A DNA stretch of 64,000 bases from Tiliqua scincoides (Eukaryota; Chordata; Lepidosauria; Squamata; Scincidae), in NCBI RefSeq assembly GCF_035046505.1, contig NC_089825.1, positions 6,665,408 to 6,729,407 of the forward strand, given 5' to 3'. The position numbers and the translations under genes were made by a program. Positions 39,901 to 48,832 of the stretch are shown in pieces (within the stretch, counting starts at the first letter, position 1; each line of letters begins with the position of its first letter). The notes beneath the pieces are model-generated. The model was given only the letters and a program-made list of their open reading frames with translations, ran no database searches and was not told where the DNA came from.

Positions 39901-40254
39901 TTACGGATCACTAAACCTTATGAGAATGATTCCTTCTCATCCCCCACTTATACCCTCTTTGGTAACATCTGTAAACAGCGCAAGTCTTCATGAACACTTC
40001 TCAGTTTGGTTAACTTCCGGTATTTATTCTTGTACAAGCCCCATCCCAATGTCTACTGTTGTTTCAAAGTTCTGTCTCATTTATTTGTAGGCACTTCTGG
40101 AGCTTCAACAGATGAAGATATGGAAGTAGATGCTGTCAATGAAATCTTAGAGGACATTCCAGAACATGAAGAGGATTACTTGGATTTAACTCTGGAAGAA
40201 GAAGAAATTGTCATTAATGAATATCTTTCTTACATAAAGCACTTAGACATTTAG
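18850..40254 (+). CDS. NUB1: NEDD8 ultimate buster 1, complete coding region (14 coding exons, 617 aa)
   Basis: NUB1 is a ubiquitin-like/UBA adaptor that binds NEDD8 and FAT10 and hands conjugates to the 26S proteasome, lowering free NEDD8. The spliced frame is open across 14 exons (1854 nt including stop), close to the human 615-residue form and easily aligned to it throughout. Residues 1-80 hold the N-terminal helical region; the ubiquitin-like domain is at about 80-160, including GKTLEEQG. A charged, probably coiled segment follows (about 165-205). A helical repeat region spans about 230-380. Three UBA domains follow: about 380-418 ([15 protein letters not shown]), 437-470 ([15 protein letters not shown]) and 495-532 ([15 protein letters not shown]), each with the M/L-G-F/Y loop. 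The C-terminus is acidic ([13 protein letters not shown]). No truncation or frameshift was seen. Introns follow GT-AG. Intron 9 is the longest of those between coding exons and hosts a whole hAT transposon. Confidence 0.97.
19054..19221 (+). CDS. NUB1: NUB1 coding exon (residues 40-95)
   Basis: Acceptor TTGTTGTCCTAG, donor AAA|GTAAGC. It encodes [14 protein letters not shown] through the very conserved AIERGTGN and PPRL segments, at the entry to the ubiquitin-like domain. Confidence 0.96.
19365..19729. mobile_element. hAT-type short element in NUB1 intron
   Basis: Left end CAGTGGAGGTTGGCAACC; right end GAGTTGCCCACCCCTCG, an inverted match to the usual CAGGGGTGGGCAACT type. GTCTA occurs at both junctions, but a full 8-bp duplication is not clear. 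Confidence 0.65.
20272..20330 (+). CDS. NUB1: NUB1 coding exon (residues 96-115)
   Basis: Acceptor CTACCTTGTAG, donor CA|GTAAGT. Encodes [19 protein letters not shown], the first strand-turn-strand of the ubiquitin-like domain. Two bases of a Gln codon cross the intron. Confidence 0.95.
20404..20572. mobile_element. CCCAATCCTATCC-family short DNA transposon, copy 3
   Basis: Starts GGGCCCAATTCTGTACAGC and ends GGGTAGGACTGGACCC. Interior shared with the other copies (CTTACCTCGGGGCTG). Confidence 0.7.
20652..20758 (+). mobile_element. MIR/CORE-like SINE 3' fragment
   Basis: AGATTGTAAGTCCTTCAGGG and GGCACTATATAAATCC are the usual tail words of MIR-like or L2-linked SINEs. Only the 3' part is seen. 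Confidence 0.5.
21650..22150. mobile_element. Palindromic DNA element in NUB1 intron
   Basis: Long inverted repeat centred near 21912. Left arm GTACTTACCAGTCCCTGTAG, right arm CTGCAGGGACTGGTAAATAC, with further paired blocks outward (GATCACATTGCTAA against TTAGCGATGCAATC) and inward (GTAGAAAGTGAAA against TTTCACTTTCTAC). No coding capacity. Confidence 0.65.
22462..23208 (+). mobile_element. CR1 LINE 3' end with reverse transcriptase C-terminus
   Basis: Encodes the RT tail [34 protein letters not shown] and [15 protein letters not shown], then the CR1 3' UTR ending TTCTTATGTTCTTATG. 5' truncated. Sense to NUB1. Confidence 0.9.
23577..23647 (+). CDS. NUB1: NUB1 coding exon (residues 115-139)
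   Basis: Acceptor TTGCTTCACAG, donor G|GTATGT. Encodes [20 protein letters not shown], the helix and third strand of the ubiquitin-like fold. Confidence 0.95.
23792..23986 (+). CDS. NUB1: NUB1 coding exon (residues 139-204)
   Basis: Acceptor CATTTTGCAG, donor GAG|GTCAGG. Encodes [20 protein letters not shown] (end of the ubiquitin-like domain), then a Glu/Lys/Arg-rich stretch likely to form a coiled coil, ending [13 protein letters not shown]. An alternative donor CAG|GTGTCC lies 4 bases downstream but breaks the phase. Confidence 0.94.
24086..24501. mobile_element. hAT-type short element in NUB1 intron
   Basis: Left end CAGCTGTTCCCAATTTTTAC, right end CACTTTGGAAAACCCTG. Flanks ATCTGAGT (24078-24085) and ATCTGGGT (24502-24509) agree at 7 of 8. 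416 bp, non-coding. Confidence 0.8.
25284..25440 (+). repeat. About 155-bp duplicated segment, copy 1
   Basis: Shares long stretches with 27327-27481 (for example CATTTGCTCACACCTATGAA and CAGTTCAGAGACCAAAATCA), same orientation, in another NUB1 intron. Not a repeat family I recognise. Confidence 0.75.
25831..25919 (+). CDS. NUB1: NUB1 coding exon (residues 204-233)
   Basis: Acceptor TTCTGTTGCAG, donor AAA|GTGAGC. Encodes [19 protein letters not shown] then [11 protein letters not shown]. The N-terminal few residues differ most from human. Confidence 0.94.
26042..26148 (+). CDS. NUB1: NUB1 coding exon (residues 234-269)
   Basis: Acceptor TTCCCTTACAG, donor TG|GTAAGG. Encodes [20 protein letters not shown] and [11 protein letters not shown], a TPR-like helical pair well conserved with human ([18 protein letters not shown]). 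Confidence 0.96.
26585..26771 (+). CDS. NUB1: NUB1 coding exon (residues 269-331)
   Basis: Acceptor GACTTTTCAG, donor AAA|GTAGGC. Encodes [29 protein letters not shown] and [13 protein letters not shown], almost identical to human in the first block. Confidence 0.96.
27327..27481 (+). repeat. About 155-bp duplicated segment, copy 2
   Basis: Direct copy of 25284-25440 with scattered differences. Neither copy shows clear terminal repeats. Confidence 0.75.
27700..28087 (+). mobile_element. tRNA-derived SINE, near full length
   Basis: Pol III A-box-like TGGTCTAGAGGGTTGAGCC and B-box-like GGTCGTCAGGTCGAGGCC at the 5' end, a body of about 280 bp, and the tail TAAACCGCCTTGAATTAAAG then GTGTATAAATATCTG and a G run. 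A second copy with a deleted middle is at 30808-31050. Confidence 0.8.
28187..28518. mobile_element. Short inverted-repeat DNA transposon
   Basis: Starts TCAGGTGTGTGTCCCTTAAC and ends CTTAAGTGACACTCACCTGTA; the ends are imperfect inverted copies. Superfamily uncertain, perhaps Tc1/mariner-like. Confidence 0.55.
28833..28900 (+). repeat. 68-bp unit, left copy, flanking the hAT transposon
   Basis: GAGCCACAGTGCTCTTTCAG through GTTGTCCC. Nearly identical to 32385-32452 on the other side of the transposon. Confidence 0.85.
29965..30195. mobile_element. Mariner-type short DNA transposon nested in the hAT element
   Basis: Starts CAGTGTTGCCTTGCAAGAC, ends CGAGGCATCACTG, flanked by TA on both sides. 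Internal repeated TCGTCTTGCGA words are typical of this fold-back family. Confidence 0.8.
30808..31050 (+). mobile_element. tRNA-derived SINE with (GTT)n tail, nested in the hAT element
   Basis: A-box-like TGGTCTAGAGGGTAGAGCC and B-box-like GGTCGCCAGTTCGAGGCC, tail GGCGGTATATAAATACCTG then (TTG)n. It interrupts the transposase frame just before the LTDNASN motif. Confidence 0.85.
32385..32452 (+). repeat. 68-bp unit, right copy, flanking the hAT transposon
   Basis: GAGCCACAGTGCTCTTTCAG through GTTGTCCC, with a few substitutions relative to 28833-28900. Confidence 0.85.
33107..33214 (+). CDS. NUB1: NUB1 coding exon (residues 332-367)
   Basis: Acceptor TGTTTTTCTTAG, donor AAG|GTAAGA, phase 0 at both ends. 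Encodes [20 protein letters not shown] and [16 protein letters not shown]. It follows the 6.3-kb intron that holds the hAT transposon. Confidence 0.96.
33407..33559 (+). CDS. NUB1: NUB1 coding exon, first UBA domain (residues 368-418)
   Basis: Acceptor TCTTTTGAAG is weak at -3 but gives the conserved phase. Encodes [20 protein letters not shown] then [20 protein letters not shown], the first UBA domain. Donor GAG|GTATGG. Confidence 0.96.
34407..34553 (+). CDS. NUB1: NUB1 coding exon, second UBA domain (residues 419-467)
   Basis: Acceptor CTACCCCACAG, donor AAG|GTACAG. It starts with a basic/acidic helix ([17 protein letters not shown]), then [20 protein letters not shown], the second UBA domain. 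The domain finishes in the next exon. Confidence 0.95.
35088..35220 (+). mobile_element. SINE 3' end with (AAT)n tail
   Basis: AGATTGTGAACCCTTTTGGG, GTAAACCGCTTTGTGAAC and AGCAGTATATAAATAC followed by AAT repeats. Only the 3' portion is recognised. Confidence 0.6.
36247..36339 (+). CDS. NUB1: NUB1 coding exon, linker between UBA 2 and 3 (residues 468-498)
   Basis: Acceptor CTGCTCTAG, donor CAA|GTAAGT. Encodes [20 protein letters not shown] and [10 protein letters not shown]. The NPQ and QESID motifs match human; the middle is divergent. Confidence 0.93.
36607..36780. mobile_element. Partial hAT-type element
   Basis: GGAGTCAGCAACCTGAGGCC resembles the left end of the element at 19365 and GGCAGCAAAAGG the interior. 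The right end is not clear. Confidence 0.4.
37058..37253 (+). CDS. NUB1: NUB1 coding exon, third UBA domain and Ser-rich linker (residues 499-564)
   Basis: Acceptor TTACTGCCTAG, donor GCAG|GTAAAA. Encodes [18 protein letters not shown] and [20 protein letters not shown], then a Ser/Asp-rich disordered linker. Confidence 0.95.
37680..39080 (-). mobile_element. Degraded L1 LINE, ORF2 C-terminal region, antisense to NUB1
   Basis: Minus-strand translation has [19 protein letters not shown] near 37960-38010, the HxWW...FW signature of the L1 ORF2 C-terminus, then residues like [21 protein letters not shown] further piece near 38880-39000 ([12 protein letters not shown]) fits. Stops and shifts abound. 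Boundaries are approximate. Confidence 0.6.
40091..40254 (+). CDS. NUB1: NUB1 last coding exon with acidic C-terminus (residues 564-617)
   Basis: Acceptor CATTTATTTGTAG. Encodes [20 protein letters not shown] then [20 protein letters not shown] and [14 protein letters not shown] stop at 40252-40254. The extreme tail is shorter than the human YVENRKSATKKN end. Confidence 0.96.
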
Positions 40255-40960
40255 CCAAGTATAAAGAGACTCTTAAAGCTCAAATGCTAGTTTCATGGGC
40301 CAGCATCTTTGGGGCACCAATCCAGAGAAAGTTAATTACATCTGTCTCACTAAAATAAATGGGTCAGGTTAGTCATAACTAACTTTAAGTCTAATTAATT
40401 TCAGTGGGAATTTAAGATTAACTAGTTTAGATTGGGTCTGTCTGTAGTACTTGGACTGAAAATATGGTTGACTTTATCTTTTGCCAGATGCCTTAAGTTC
40501 AATCAGTTGCATAGTTTTTAAACAATGTATTATAAAACCTGTATGATTGTAATTTTGAGCAACACTGGAGAGCAATACCAGTTGTAGAAGAAAAATATTT
40601 ACAGAAGAAATATTTTTATAGAGAGGTTTAACACGTATTGATGTGAATCAACTTATTTAATCAGCAGAGAGAAAAATCCATTTTGCCTCTATTCATGGTA
40701 CCCAGAGTTTTAGAAAAACTATAACTAGTCTGACTATAAAAATATTTGCATAGAATCCCAGTGGGACTAGCATTGATATTTTTTTCTGGCTTTCAAAATA
40801 TAGACCCATGGGTTATATTTGTCAGTTTACAAAACCTTTCCAGCCTGTATCCGAAGTCCAATTGTAAATCTGTTGTGCATGAATATCAAAAGCCTCCTTT
40901 TCAGTCTGTCTCATAATACAGTAACAACCAATAAAAAGCACTTGCATCACTATTTATTGC
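40255..40960 (+). other. NUB1: NUB1 3' UTR with two candidate poly(A) signals
   Basis: AATAAA hexamers lie at 40354-40359 and 40930-40935. The second is followed by a T-rich stretch and better suits a normal-length 3' UTR. The true end cannot be read from sequence alone. Confidence 0.45.
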
Positions 40961-41128
40961 AGTTTTTCCTGCAAAACTATACATTTCAAAGTGATAGACT
41001 TGAAAGCCGCTTTTAAACAGGATTTTTAAAGGCAGCAAACAAATGAGATCTGTGAACAAATCTCTTCAACATTACTCTGTCCTGCCTGCTCTGTATTGCC
41101 TCACCTGGACAGTCAGATAATCAATGCC

Positions 41129-41286
41129 CAGTAGTGTAGCTAGAGGGGGTGTAAAGCACTAAGTTTTGCAGGGAGCCTCACTGCAGCATGCAAGTGGCCC
41201 CCTCCCCTTCAGAGCAAGGTGTTTACCTCTGTTTTCCTCCCCTGCTGTTCCAGGCTCCCCCCCAACCCCTTCTAGCTACACCACTG
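41129..41286. mobile_element. hAT-type short DNA transposon with perfect target duplication
   Basis: CAGTAGTGTAGCTAGAGGGG ... CTTCTAGCTACACCACTG, 158 bp, flanked by perfect TCAATGCC at 41121-41128 and 41287-41294. Same family as 1037 and 5797. It lies just beyond the NUB1 3' UTR. Confidence 0.9.
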
Positions 41287-42634
41287 TCAATGCCCTTTGT
41301 TCCTGATTATTGAGGGGTATGGCTCTTATTTCCTTGGGCAGCCTTGCATTGCTTTTCCTTTAAGGTTGCTCCTTAAAGGGTAGTGCCTGCAAAAAACCTG
41401 TAAGGTGCCCATCTCTGTCAAACCCAAATTGCCACATTTCCAGCAGACCATTTTGTTGCATAAGTGCCTCCTTACAGCTCTTGGTGACCATGTTCCCTTC
41501 ACATATCTGAAGAGTGCAAAGTAAAGAAATATAGAAAGTGGCCCTTTTAAAAAAAGTAGAAATCAGTTCGTGGGATCTCATGAGCCTTCTTTCATTCTCT
41601 GCAAGAAGTATGAAATTTAGTGTCCTGGTTTTTAGTCAAGATTATGTCAATTTTCTGGGTATGAAAGGAATGTGAGGAGCCATAGTCTGCTGGTTTATCT
41701 AGACTAGTACTGCTGACAATGCCAAACTGTTAGTGGCTTTGTCAGGATATCCCAAGCCACCTTCATAAAATCTCTTAAAAGCAGAGACTGAGTGTGAGGC
41801 TTCAGACTCTACTATAGCCATTCTTTAGCCTTGCTGAAGGAATTAGGCAGAGAATTGCCAACTGTAGTACTGTTTTGCATATACTATGGGCATTGGGGAT
41901 AATTCATGTCTGTTGCATATACCCCTGGGTTGATTGCAAATAATATAAAGCAAAGAACCATGTTGGTAATAAGAGATGATACACACCAAGCACAGCAACC
42001 ACTGCAAGGTGGTCCTTGGTTATGTCCACTGGTTGCCCCTTCATGTTTACAAATATGTTTCCATACTTGATGGCCAAGCAGAGCAATGTTTCATGCAACA
42101 AGAGATCAAACTACTGTGAATGGGCCACATTCCTTTTTTGTGTGGTGCAGCTTTTGACCAAGGCAGAGACAATATAAAGGTTGTAATTAGTGATTTTGGG
42201 AGTTGATTTGCAAACCAAGCCATTTTAATGAAACAATTGAGACTGGTAGACTTTGACTGGCATGTTGGGTTGTACCATTCTCTTGCAATGTATTTCTTGT
42301 CTCCATTTTCACAGTGTATTCATCTTAATTAGTCCCCACACTTAAAGGAAAAAAAAAAACCAAAAGCACTTTTTCTGGTGTGGTAACCTCATTTTGTCAT
42401 GCAGTGGTTTTGACACCCAAGCAGGTCTTGTGAAAATGTGATTGAAACCATACTCTGAAGACTGCTGAAATCCATGATAAATTTGTCTTTTGGCTCTTCT
42501 AAATTTTTTTTTTAATCTAGCCAGTAGAGGGCACCTAGACCACATTTGCTATTTCAGCTAATTTGAGGACTGCAATGTGGGTTGAAGTGTTCTTCCACCA
42601 AGGTTTATTTAAGACTGCAGGACATCGGTTAAAC

Positions 42635-42991
42635 CAGTGTTTCCAAAAACTGTGGGTCAGAATCTGCTAGGTGTGTTGCAAACCAATTTCAGGTGGGTCC
42701 CTATTCATTCCAATATTTTATTTTAATATTAGACTTGATGCCACCCTGCTATGTGACTGCATTTGGGGAAATATACAGATCTGTACTTTTAACAGGCTAC
42801 TGTGTATATGCTTTTAAAGATATTAAAAGGGACTTACTCCTGGGTAAGTGTGGGTAGGATTGCAGTCTAGGATTGTTAAAAAATTTTCTACTTGATAATG
42901 TCCCTTCTGGTCATGACATCACTTCCGGTGGGTCCTGACATATACTTATTCTAAAAAGTAGCCCCCTGTGCTAAAAGTTTGAAAACCACTG
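42635..42991. mobile_element. hAT-type short DNA transposon with perfect target duplication
   Basis: CAGTGTTTCCAAAAACTGTG ... AGTTTGAAAACCACTG, 357 bp. Perfect GGTTAAAC duplications at 42627-42634 and 42992-42999. It contains the GGGACTTACTCCTGGGTAAG word. Confidence 0.92.
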
Positions 42992-43782
42992 GGTTAAACT
43001 AATGCTATAAGAACCATTTACAGAAAAGCAGGGGCAGGCAACCATGTTAAGGCACAATCTTGCTCAATCACTTGCCCACCCACAAAAGCAGCTGTCAAGT
43101 TTGCCAGTCATTCTCAAAGGAATTCTGGCAAATCCAAGGGGATCTTGAGCTGGCTATAACTTGCCTTCCCCCCCCCCCATTACAGCCTCAAAGGGATAAT
43201 TCTGACCTTGCAGTTCTTGCTCTCCACCCCCCTTCTGGCGTTCAGACTTTGCTTACATGTAGCAGAATTTCTGCAGCTTGTTGAGACGGCAGCAGTGAAC
43301 TGCAATTTATTTATCACAAGAAGTCCCAGGCCCGAAGCAGTGTGAGTGGCATTTCCCAAACATGAGAGACGTATGAGATTGCTCCAAAGAGCCCCCTCCC
43401 CCCACTGGCCAAGTGTGGCATTCCCATCCAAGTTGCAGCTTTCCAAGGAGAAGACGAAGTGAGGGTCATGTGTTCCTGTCTTTTCTGTTTCTATGGCACA
43501 AGCAGTCCTGCAAACATGTCTGCATGGTGCCTTTTTGTGTGCAACTGCATTCAACCTCTGCTAGCCCCACGTGTTATACTGCTGCCTCTGCCCACTTGTG
43601 GCTGAGATGGTACTCATTGTGGCCAAGAGGCCGAGCTACAACTCCGTCACTACAACAGTCACTTCAGCCATCAACTCATACTGGAGGCAAGTTGCTTCTC
43701 AGTCCCCGCACCCTCTCAACATCTACAGGATTATTGCAAGCATAACACCAGGAGAATATATGTGATGTGCTTGGAACACATG

Positions 43783-44257
43783 TGATGTGCTTGGAACTAC
43801 TGAAACAGAGACGCCTGCGTTGGCTCGGTCATGTCGTGAGAATGGATGATGGCCGGATCCCAAAGGATCTCCTCTATGGAGAACTCGTGCAAGGAAAGCG
43901 CCCTACAGGTAGACCACAGCTGCGATACAAGGACATCTGCAAGAGGGATCTGAAGGCCTTAGGAGTGGACCTCAACAAGTGGGAAACCCTGGCCTCTGAG
44001 CGGCCCGCTTGGAGGCAGGCTGTGCAGCATGGCCTTTCCCAGTTTGAAGAGACACTTGGCCAACAGTCTGAGGCTAAGAGGCAAAGAAGGAAGGCCCATC
44101 GCCAGGGAGACAGGCTAGGGACAGACTGCACTTGCTCCCAGTGTGGAAGGGATTGTCACTCCCGAATCGGCCTTTTCAGCCACACTAGACGCTGTTCCAG
44201 AACCACCTTTCAGAGCGCGATACCATAGTCTTTCGAGACTGAAGGTTGCCAACTACT
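43783..44257 (+). mobile_element. 5'-truncated non-LTR LINE, 3' end of the pol reading frame
   Basis: Open frame encodes LRWLGHVVRMDDGRIPKDLL, GRPQLRYKDICKRDL and CTCSQCGRDCHSRIGLFSHT, the common C-terminus (with a CCHC/C2H2-like finger) of a vertebrate and invertebrate non-LTR reverse transcriptase. The clade is not certain (Ingi/Vingi/Nimb-like is possible). The 3' tail is CCATAGTCTTTCGAGACTGA. Target repeats GCTTGGAACACATG (43769-43782) and GCTTGGAACACTTG (44258-44271) differ by one base. Confidence 0.85.
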
Positions 44258-44802
44258 GCTTGGAACACTTGTAAGAGCTATAGAAATGCCAAGTATTATA
44301 GGTGTACTACTCACATTATTCCTTCAGCTAGTGGTGAGGGGTAGGGAATATAAGAAGTATTGCCAGCACTTTTCTAGGGTCATTCTGATTGTGTGCGCAA
44401 GTGTTTGCTTCAGTGCATGTGACAATTAGCTGCTGTCCTTGCCTAAAAGCTTTTGTGTTCTTAAAAACTTTGTCCCTACTACTTTGCACCCTAATATGCT
44501 ATCTTAAAACCACTTGAAGGCTTTGGCTGGTTCTAGGAGATTCATTTCAGCAGTTGTACATTGCATCTGATTCACAAATTCAGCTCACACACTCATATCC
44601 TTGCTGGTAATTTACCCATCCGAAACACTGAAGTTCAGAGTGATATTCAGAAAACTGCAAGCCAGTTTATCACAGTCTGCACAAGGTTGTGGCTCAGGAA
44701 TTAAAAATATATTCAGCTTTTCCAGGGACAAGTCTTACAGTTCTGGCTGTGCACAATCTCTTACATGTTACAGGGATGGTGAATATTTCCTGTAAGCAGA
44801 GT

Positions 44803-45101
44803 AAGAACATAAGAACAGCCCCGCTGGATCAGGCCATAGGCCCATCTAGTCCAGCTTCCTGTATCTGAGTGACCCACCAAATGCCCCAGGGAGCACACCA
44901 GGTAACAAGAGACCTGCATCCTGGTGCCCTCCCTTGCATCTGACATAGCCCATTTCTAAAATCAGGAGTTTGCGCATACACTTCATGTCTTGTAACCTGT
45001 AATGGATTTTTCCTCCAGAAATTTGTCCAGTCCCCTTTTAAAGGCACCCAGGCCAGACGCCATCACCACATCGTGTGGCAAGGAGTTCCACAGACCAACC
45101 A
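44803..45101 (-). mobile_element. CR1 LINE 3' end
   Basis: AAGAACATAAGAACAGCCCC, CCATCTAGTCCAGCTTCCTG and GTGGCAAGGAGTTCCACAGA in antisense; ends abruptly against the next CR1 piece. Confidence 0.88.
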
Positions 45102-45238
45102 CATAAGAACATAAGACCAGCCCTGCTGGATCAGGCCATAGGCCCATCTAGTCCAGCTTCCATCTCAGAGTGGCCCCACCAAATGCCCCAGGGGGCACAT
45201 CAGATAACAAGAGACCTGCATCCTGGTTCCCTCCCTTG
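45102..45238 (-). mobile_element. CR1 LINE 3' end, second copy directly adjoining
   Basis: ATAAGAACATAAGACCAGCC ... CATCCTGGTTCCCTCCC, same orientation as the neighbouring copy; shorter. Confidence 0.85.
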
Positions 45239-46128
45239 AAAGAGTGACTTTGGGATGGGGTTCCACAGCCTGAGAATCTTGGCTCTCTTTTTAAACAATC
45301 AAAGGGACATTTCTGGTCCTGAGGACTATGGAGATACCTTTGAAGTTGAAGCTGTGAACAATGCACATAAATCTCAGAAGCCAGTGGGAAGCTTGTAGCA
45401 TAGTCAATGATAAGAGAAACAGAGTGAGCAGCTGCCTTAGCACCTTACTGAGAGTCATGGAAGAGAGAGAACCCAAGTAATTTGCATTCTATTAGATGGC
45501 TGCTTTTCCTACTGCAGATTTCAAGTAGGAGAAGCGGCATTGCTGGATTTTATAATCACAAGTCTGGTGTCAGGTTTACTAGTACTACACAAGCTAATTA
45601 GTGTAGCAGCTTTGCCCTGCATCCCTTGCTTGAATGTTGACAGCATCCCAAAAGCTGCCACTCCAGCTGGAAGAATTGTGCAAGTATTTTCAATTTGCAC
45701 AGTGAGAATTGGCAGACGTTCGAGAATGTTGTAATCTGTTCAGGAACAGGAAAGCAAATAAAAGCTGCATTCACCCACCCAAAACAAGCAGTTGGCTGTA
45801 AGCCTCAAACCACCCTCGCCCCCCCCCCCACTCACTGCCAGTATGGTACTGATCCTTCTGAAGTTAACTGAACTACTCCCCCATAAGTGCTCTTGTTTTG
45901 TTTTGCTTGGGTCTGCCTTAGTGTGGTGCCCATCAACATCCTGGCTCAAGTTTGATGGAGACTGACAGCCATAAAAAGAGACATTTTTATCTTTGAGGCA
46001 GCACTTGGGCTTTGAAATACAGGGAATGCTTCAGTGACTTCAAAGCTTTCTAATCGAGCCACCTGGAAGAGACAGCTTGTAAGTTCCACCAAGGTGCATT
46101 TCATCAGAGTCCCCCTAATCTTAGGAAA

Positions 46129-46262
46129 GGGACTGTAGCTCAGAGTGGAGGCCATGCTTTGCATGCAGAAGGTCCCAGGTGCAATCCCTGGCATCTCCAG
46201 GTAGAACTGGGAAAGATCCCTGGAGAGACCAGCAGTAGAAGGCAGCCTTGTATGTTCATATG
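46129..46262 (+). mobile_element. tRNA-Ala-derived SINE
   Basis: GACTGTAGCTCAGAGTGGAG, TGCTTTGCATGCAGAAGGTC and CAGGTGCAATCCCTGGCATC match tRNA-Ala(TGC) A and B boxes, followed by a SINE body (CCTGGAGAGACCAGCAGTAG). Not a working tRNA: the acceptor stem and A box are altered. Confidence 0.8.
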
Positions 46263-47655
46263 TCCTCTGAATTGAAGGAAAAAGTAGGTGAAAAAGTGCA
46301 GGGGCAACTAGAAGGAGCATGAAACCTTGGAGGTCATCCAGAAGGTTGTTTCAGAGACCCTGGAGAAGAAAGTCCACTCAAAACATGTTGGGGTAAATAT
46401 TCATTTCTAGAACACTTCTGTGTTCGTTGGTTCTGCACTGATGTCCTCCCTTCGTTCCTTTGCAATAACAGTTGTGGCAACCACCTGAGTGCAGGTGGAG
46501 TACTTTGCATTGATGTTCCCTGATGCTCAAGCATTGCTTCCTTCAGGCAATTAGGTCTAATTCAGAAATTCTGAAAGGAGAATATCCATCCCATCAGTTG
46601 AGGACTATGGAGGAAACTGATAAGAGAGAGAGTGCCTAGCTAGCAAAGTGCCCTGAGTACACTATCTCAGTAACGCTTACAGCTGCCCTGTAAGGAATCC
46701 AGAGTTCTTCTGGCCACTACACTAAATCACACCAATGATGGGAACAGGGCTTTGGTAGAGAAAGTGGATAACGCTTTGTCCTACCACATGATATGGCCTG
46801 CTCGAACTGGCCCTAAGGCAAAACAACTTGCTAGCCAGGGGTGTAGACAATTTTCAGCTATCTGAATACAAAACACTACAGTGTTGCTCCCCTCCCTCCC
46901 CCCTCCCATATCTCCATTTCTCTGACTTCTCTTAACTCTACTTCAGTGCCTAGGCACCAGCCAGAAGACCTTCTCCTCTGCTGGGACCTGAAAGCAATCC
47001 AGATGCAGCCATTTGTGATTCTCTCTCTGACAACATTTATTCCCTAACCACTCCCCACCCACCCCCCCAATTTGCAAAGTCACTGGGTAATGCAACAACA
47101 AAAAAGCCAGCAAAAAAAAAAACAACAAAAAACTTGTTTCAGTTACATTCTGTGATACAACAAAGTCCACAACAGAACTGTTAGGCATTTATGGCTCAGT
47201 GGTTTGCTAAACAAATAGCAAGGAAAGAGAAAGAAGGGTTCATTTTCAGGTCATGAAACTCACCCACCCAAGACAGTCTGGAAGGGGCTCAGGCCAGCAG
47301 GAAAGCCCTCCCCATGGTGGTGGCTGCTGCTTCCCCTCCCACCCCCAGACCCAGACCCAGTTGGTCACTCTGCTAGGCCTGGGTGTGGCTTGCCCCTTAT
47401 GCCACACATTCTGAGCAGTGCAACACAGCTCTCTGCTTCCCTCAAGGGTTCACCTCTAGAGCAGGACAAGAGCGCCCTCTCCCTGATCTCCCCCCCCCCC
47501 CCAGGATCCTGTACTTCCACTCTGGAAAGGGCTGGATTCCTGATCTACACAGGCAGCAAAATGAGGTGGCTGAATGCTGGGGTATTTAAAATGGCCTGTC
47601 TTCATGTGTTCAACCACATTTTTTTAAAGGCTCCTCTACATCAAAACCTCCCTCT

Positions 47656-47934
47656 AAACCAGTGGTTCCCAACTGTTAGGAGCCTAAGGACCACTGAAAC
47701 AAAAATTGGAATTGTTGTGGGCCACATGCAACACCCCCACCCCCACAAAAAATGCAATTAAATTTGCAACAATTAGAGAAGATTTATTAGAAATTTATTA
47801 ATTCATTATTTATGGAGAAGATTTGAGTTGATGCTTTTGTCGCTGGCTGTGGCTGTGGTCGGTCCGCTCTCCATCCTCTCTGGTGGTCTATGTGAGAGTG
47901 TCTCCTGAGCCTGTGTTCCCCCAAGGACCATAAG
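47656..47934. mobile_element. hAT-type element, left part, cut by a CR1 insertion
   Basis: CAGTGGTTCCCAACTGTTAG and GGACCACTGAAACAAAAATT are typical of the CAGTGGTTCCCAAC hAT family. The right terminus was not found; a CR1 begins at 47935. Confidence 0.5.
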
Positions 47935-48832
47935 AACAGCTCCACTGGATTAGGCTATAGGCCCATCTAGTCCAGCTTCCTGTATCTCACAGCGGCCCAC
48001 CAAATGCCCCAGGGAGCACACAAGACAACATGAGACCTGCATCCTAGTGTCCTCCCTTGCATCTGGCATTCTGATACATTGCCCATTTCTAAAATTAGGA
48101 GGTTGCACATACACATCATGGCTTGTAACCCATAATGGATTTTTCCTCCAGAAACTTGTCCAATCCCCTTTTAAAGGCATCCAGGCCAGATGCCATCACC
48201 ACATCCTGTGGCAAGGAGTTCCACAGACCAACCACACGCTGAGTAAAGAAATATTTTCTTTTGTCTGTTCTAACTCTCCCAACACTCAATTTTAGTGGAA
48301 GTCCCTGGATCTGGTGTTATGTGAGAGTGTAAAGAGCAACTCTCTATCCACTATATCCTTCCCATGCATAATTTGGTATGTCTCAGTCATGTCCCCCCTC
48401 AGGCTTCTCTTTTCTAGGCTGAAGAGGCCCAAACGCCGTAGCCTTTCCTCATAAGGAAAGTGCCCCAGCCCAGTAATCATCTTAGTCGCTCTCTTTTGCA
48501 CCTTTTCCATTTCCACTATGTCTTTTTTGAGATGCGGCGACCAGAACTGGACACAATACTCCAGGTGTGGCCTTACCATCGATTTGTACAACATCAATTT
48601 GCATTATAATATTAGCTGTTTTGTTCTCAATACCTTTTCTAATGATCCCAAGCATAGAATTGGCCTTCTTCACTGCCGCCGCACATTGGGTCTACACTTT
48701 CATTGACCTGCCCACCACCATCCTAAGATCTCTCTCCTGATCTGCCACAGACAGCTCAGAACCCATCAGCCTATATCTAAAGTTTTGATTTTTTGCCCCA
48801 ATGTGCATGACTTTACACTTAATTACTTACAT
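47935..48832 (-). mobile_element. CR1 LINE 3' end with reverse transcriptase C-terminus
   Basis: In antisense encodes [20 protein letters not shown] and RRLGLFSLEKRSLRGDMTET. It has the whole 3' UTR (CAAATGCCCCAGGGAGCAC) and reaches further into the reverse transcriptase than any other CR1 copy here. Not a complete element. Confidence 0.9.

Noticed and set aside
43571-43765. 64-codon open frame just before the LINE (AEMVLIVAKRPSYN...)
   Set aside because: No family recognised, no splice context and it ends at the LINE target site. Too short to support.
46129-46200. A tRNA-Ala gene
   Set aside because: A box and acceptor stem are disrupted and a SINE body follows.
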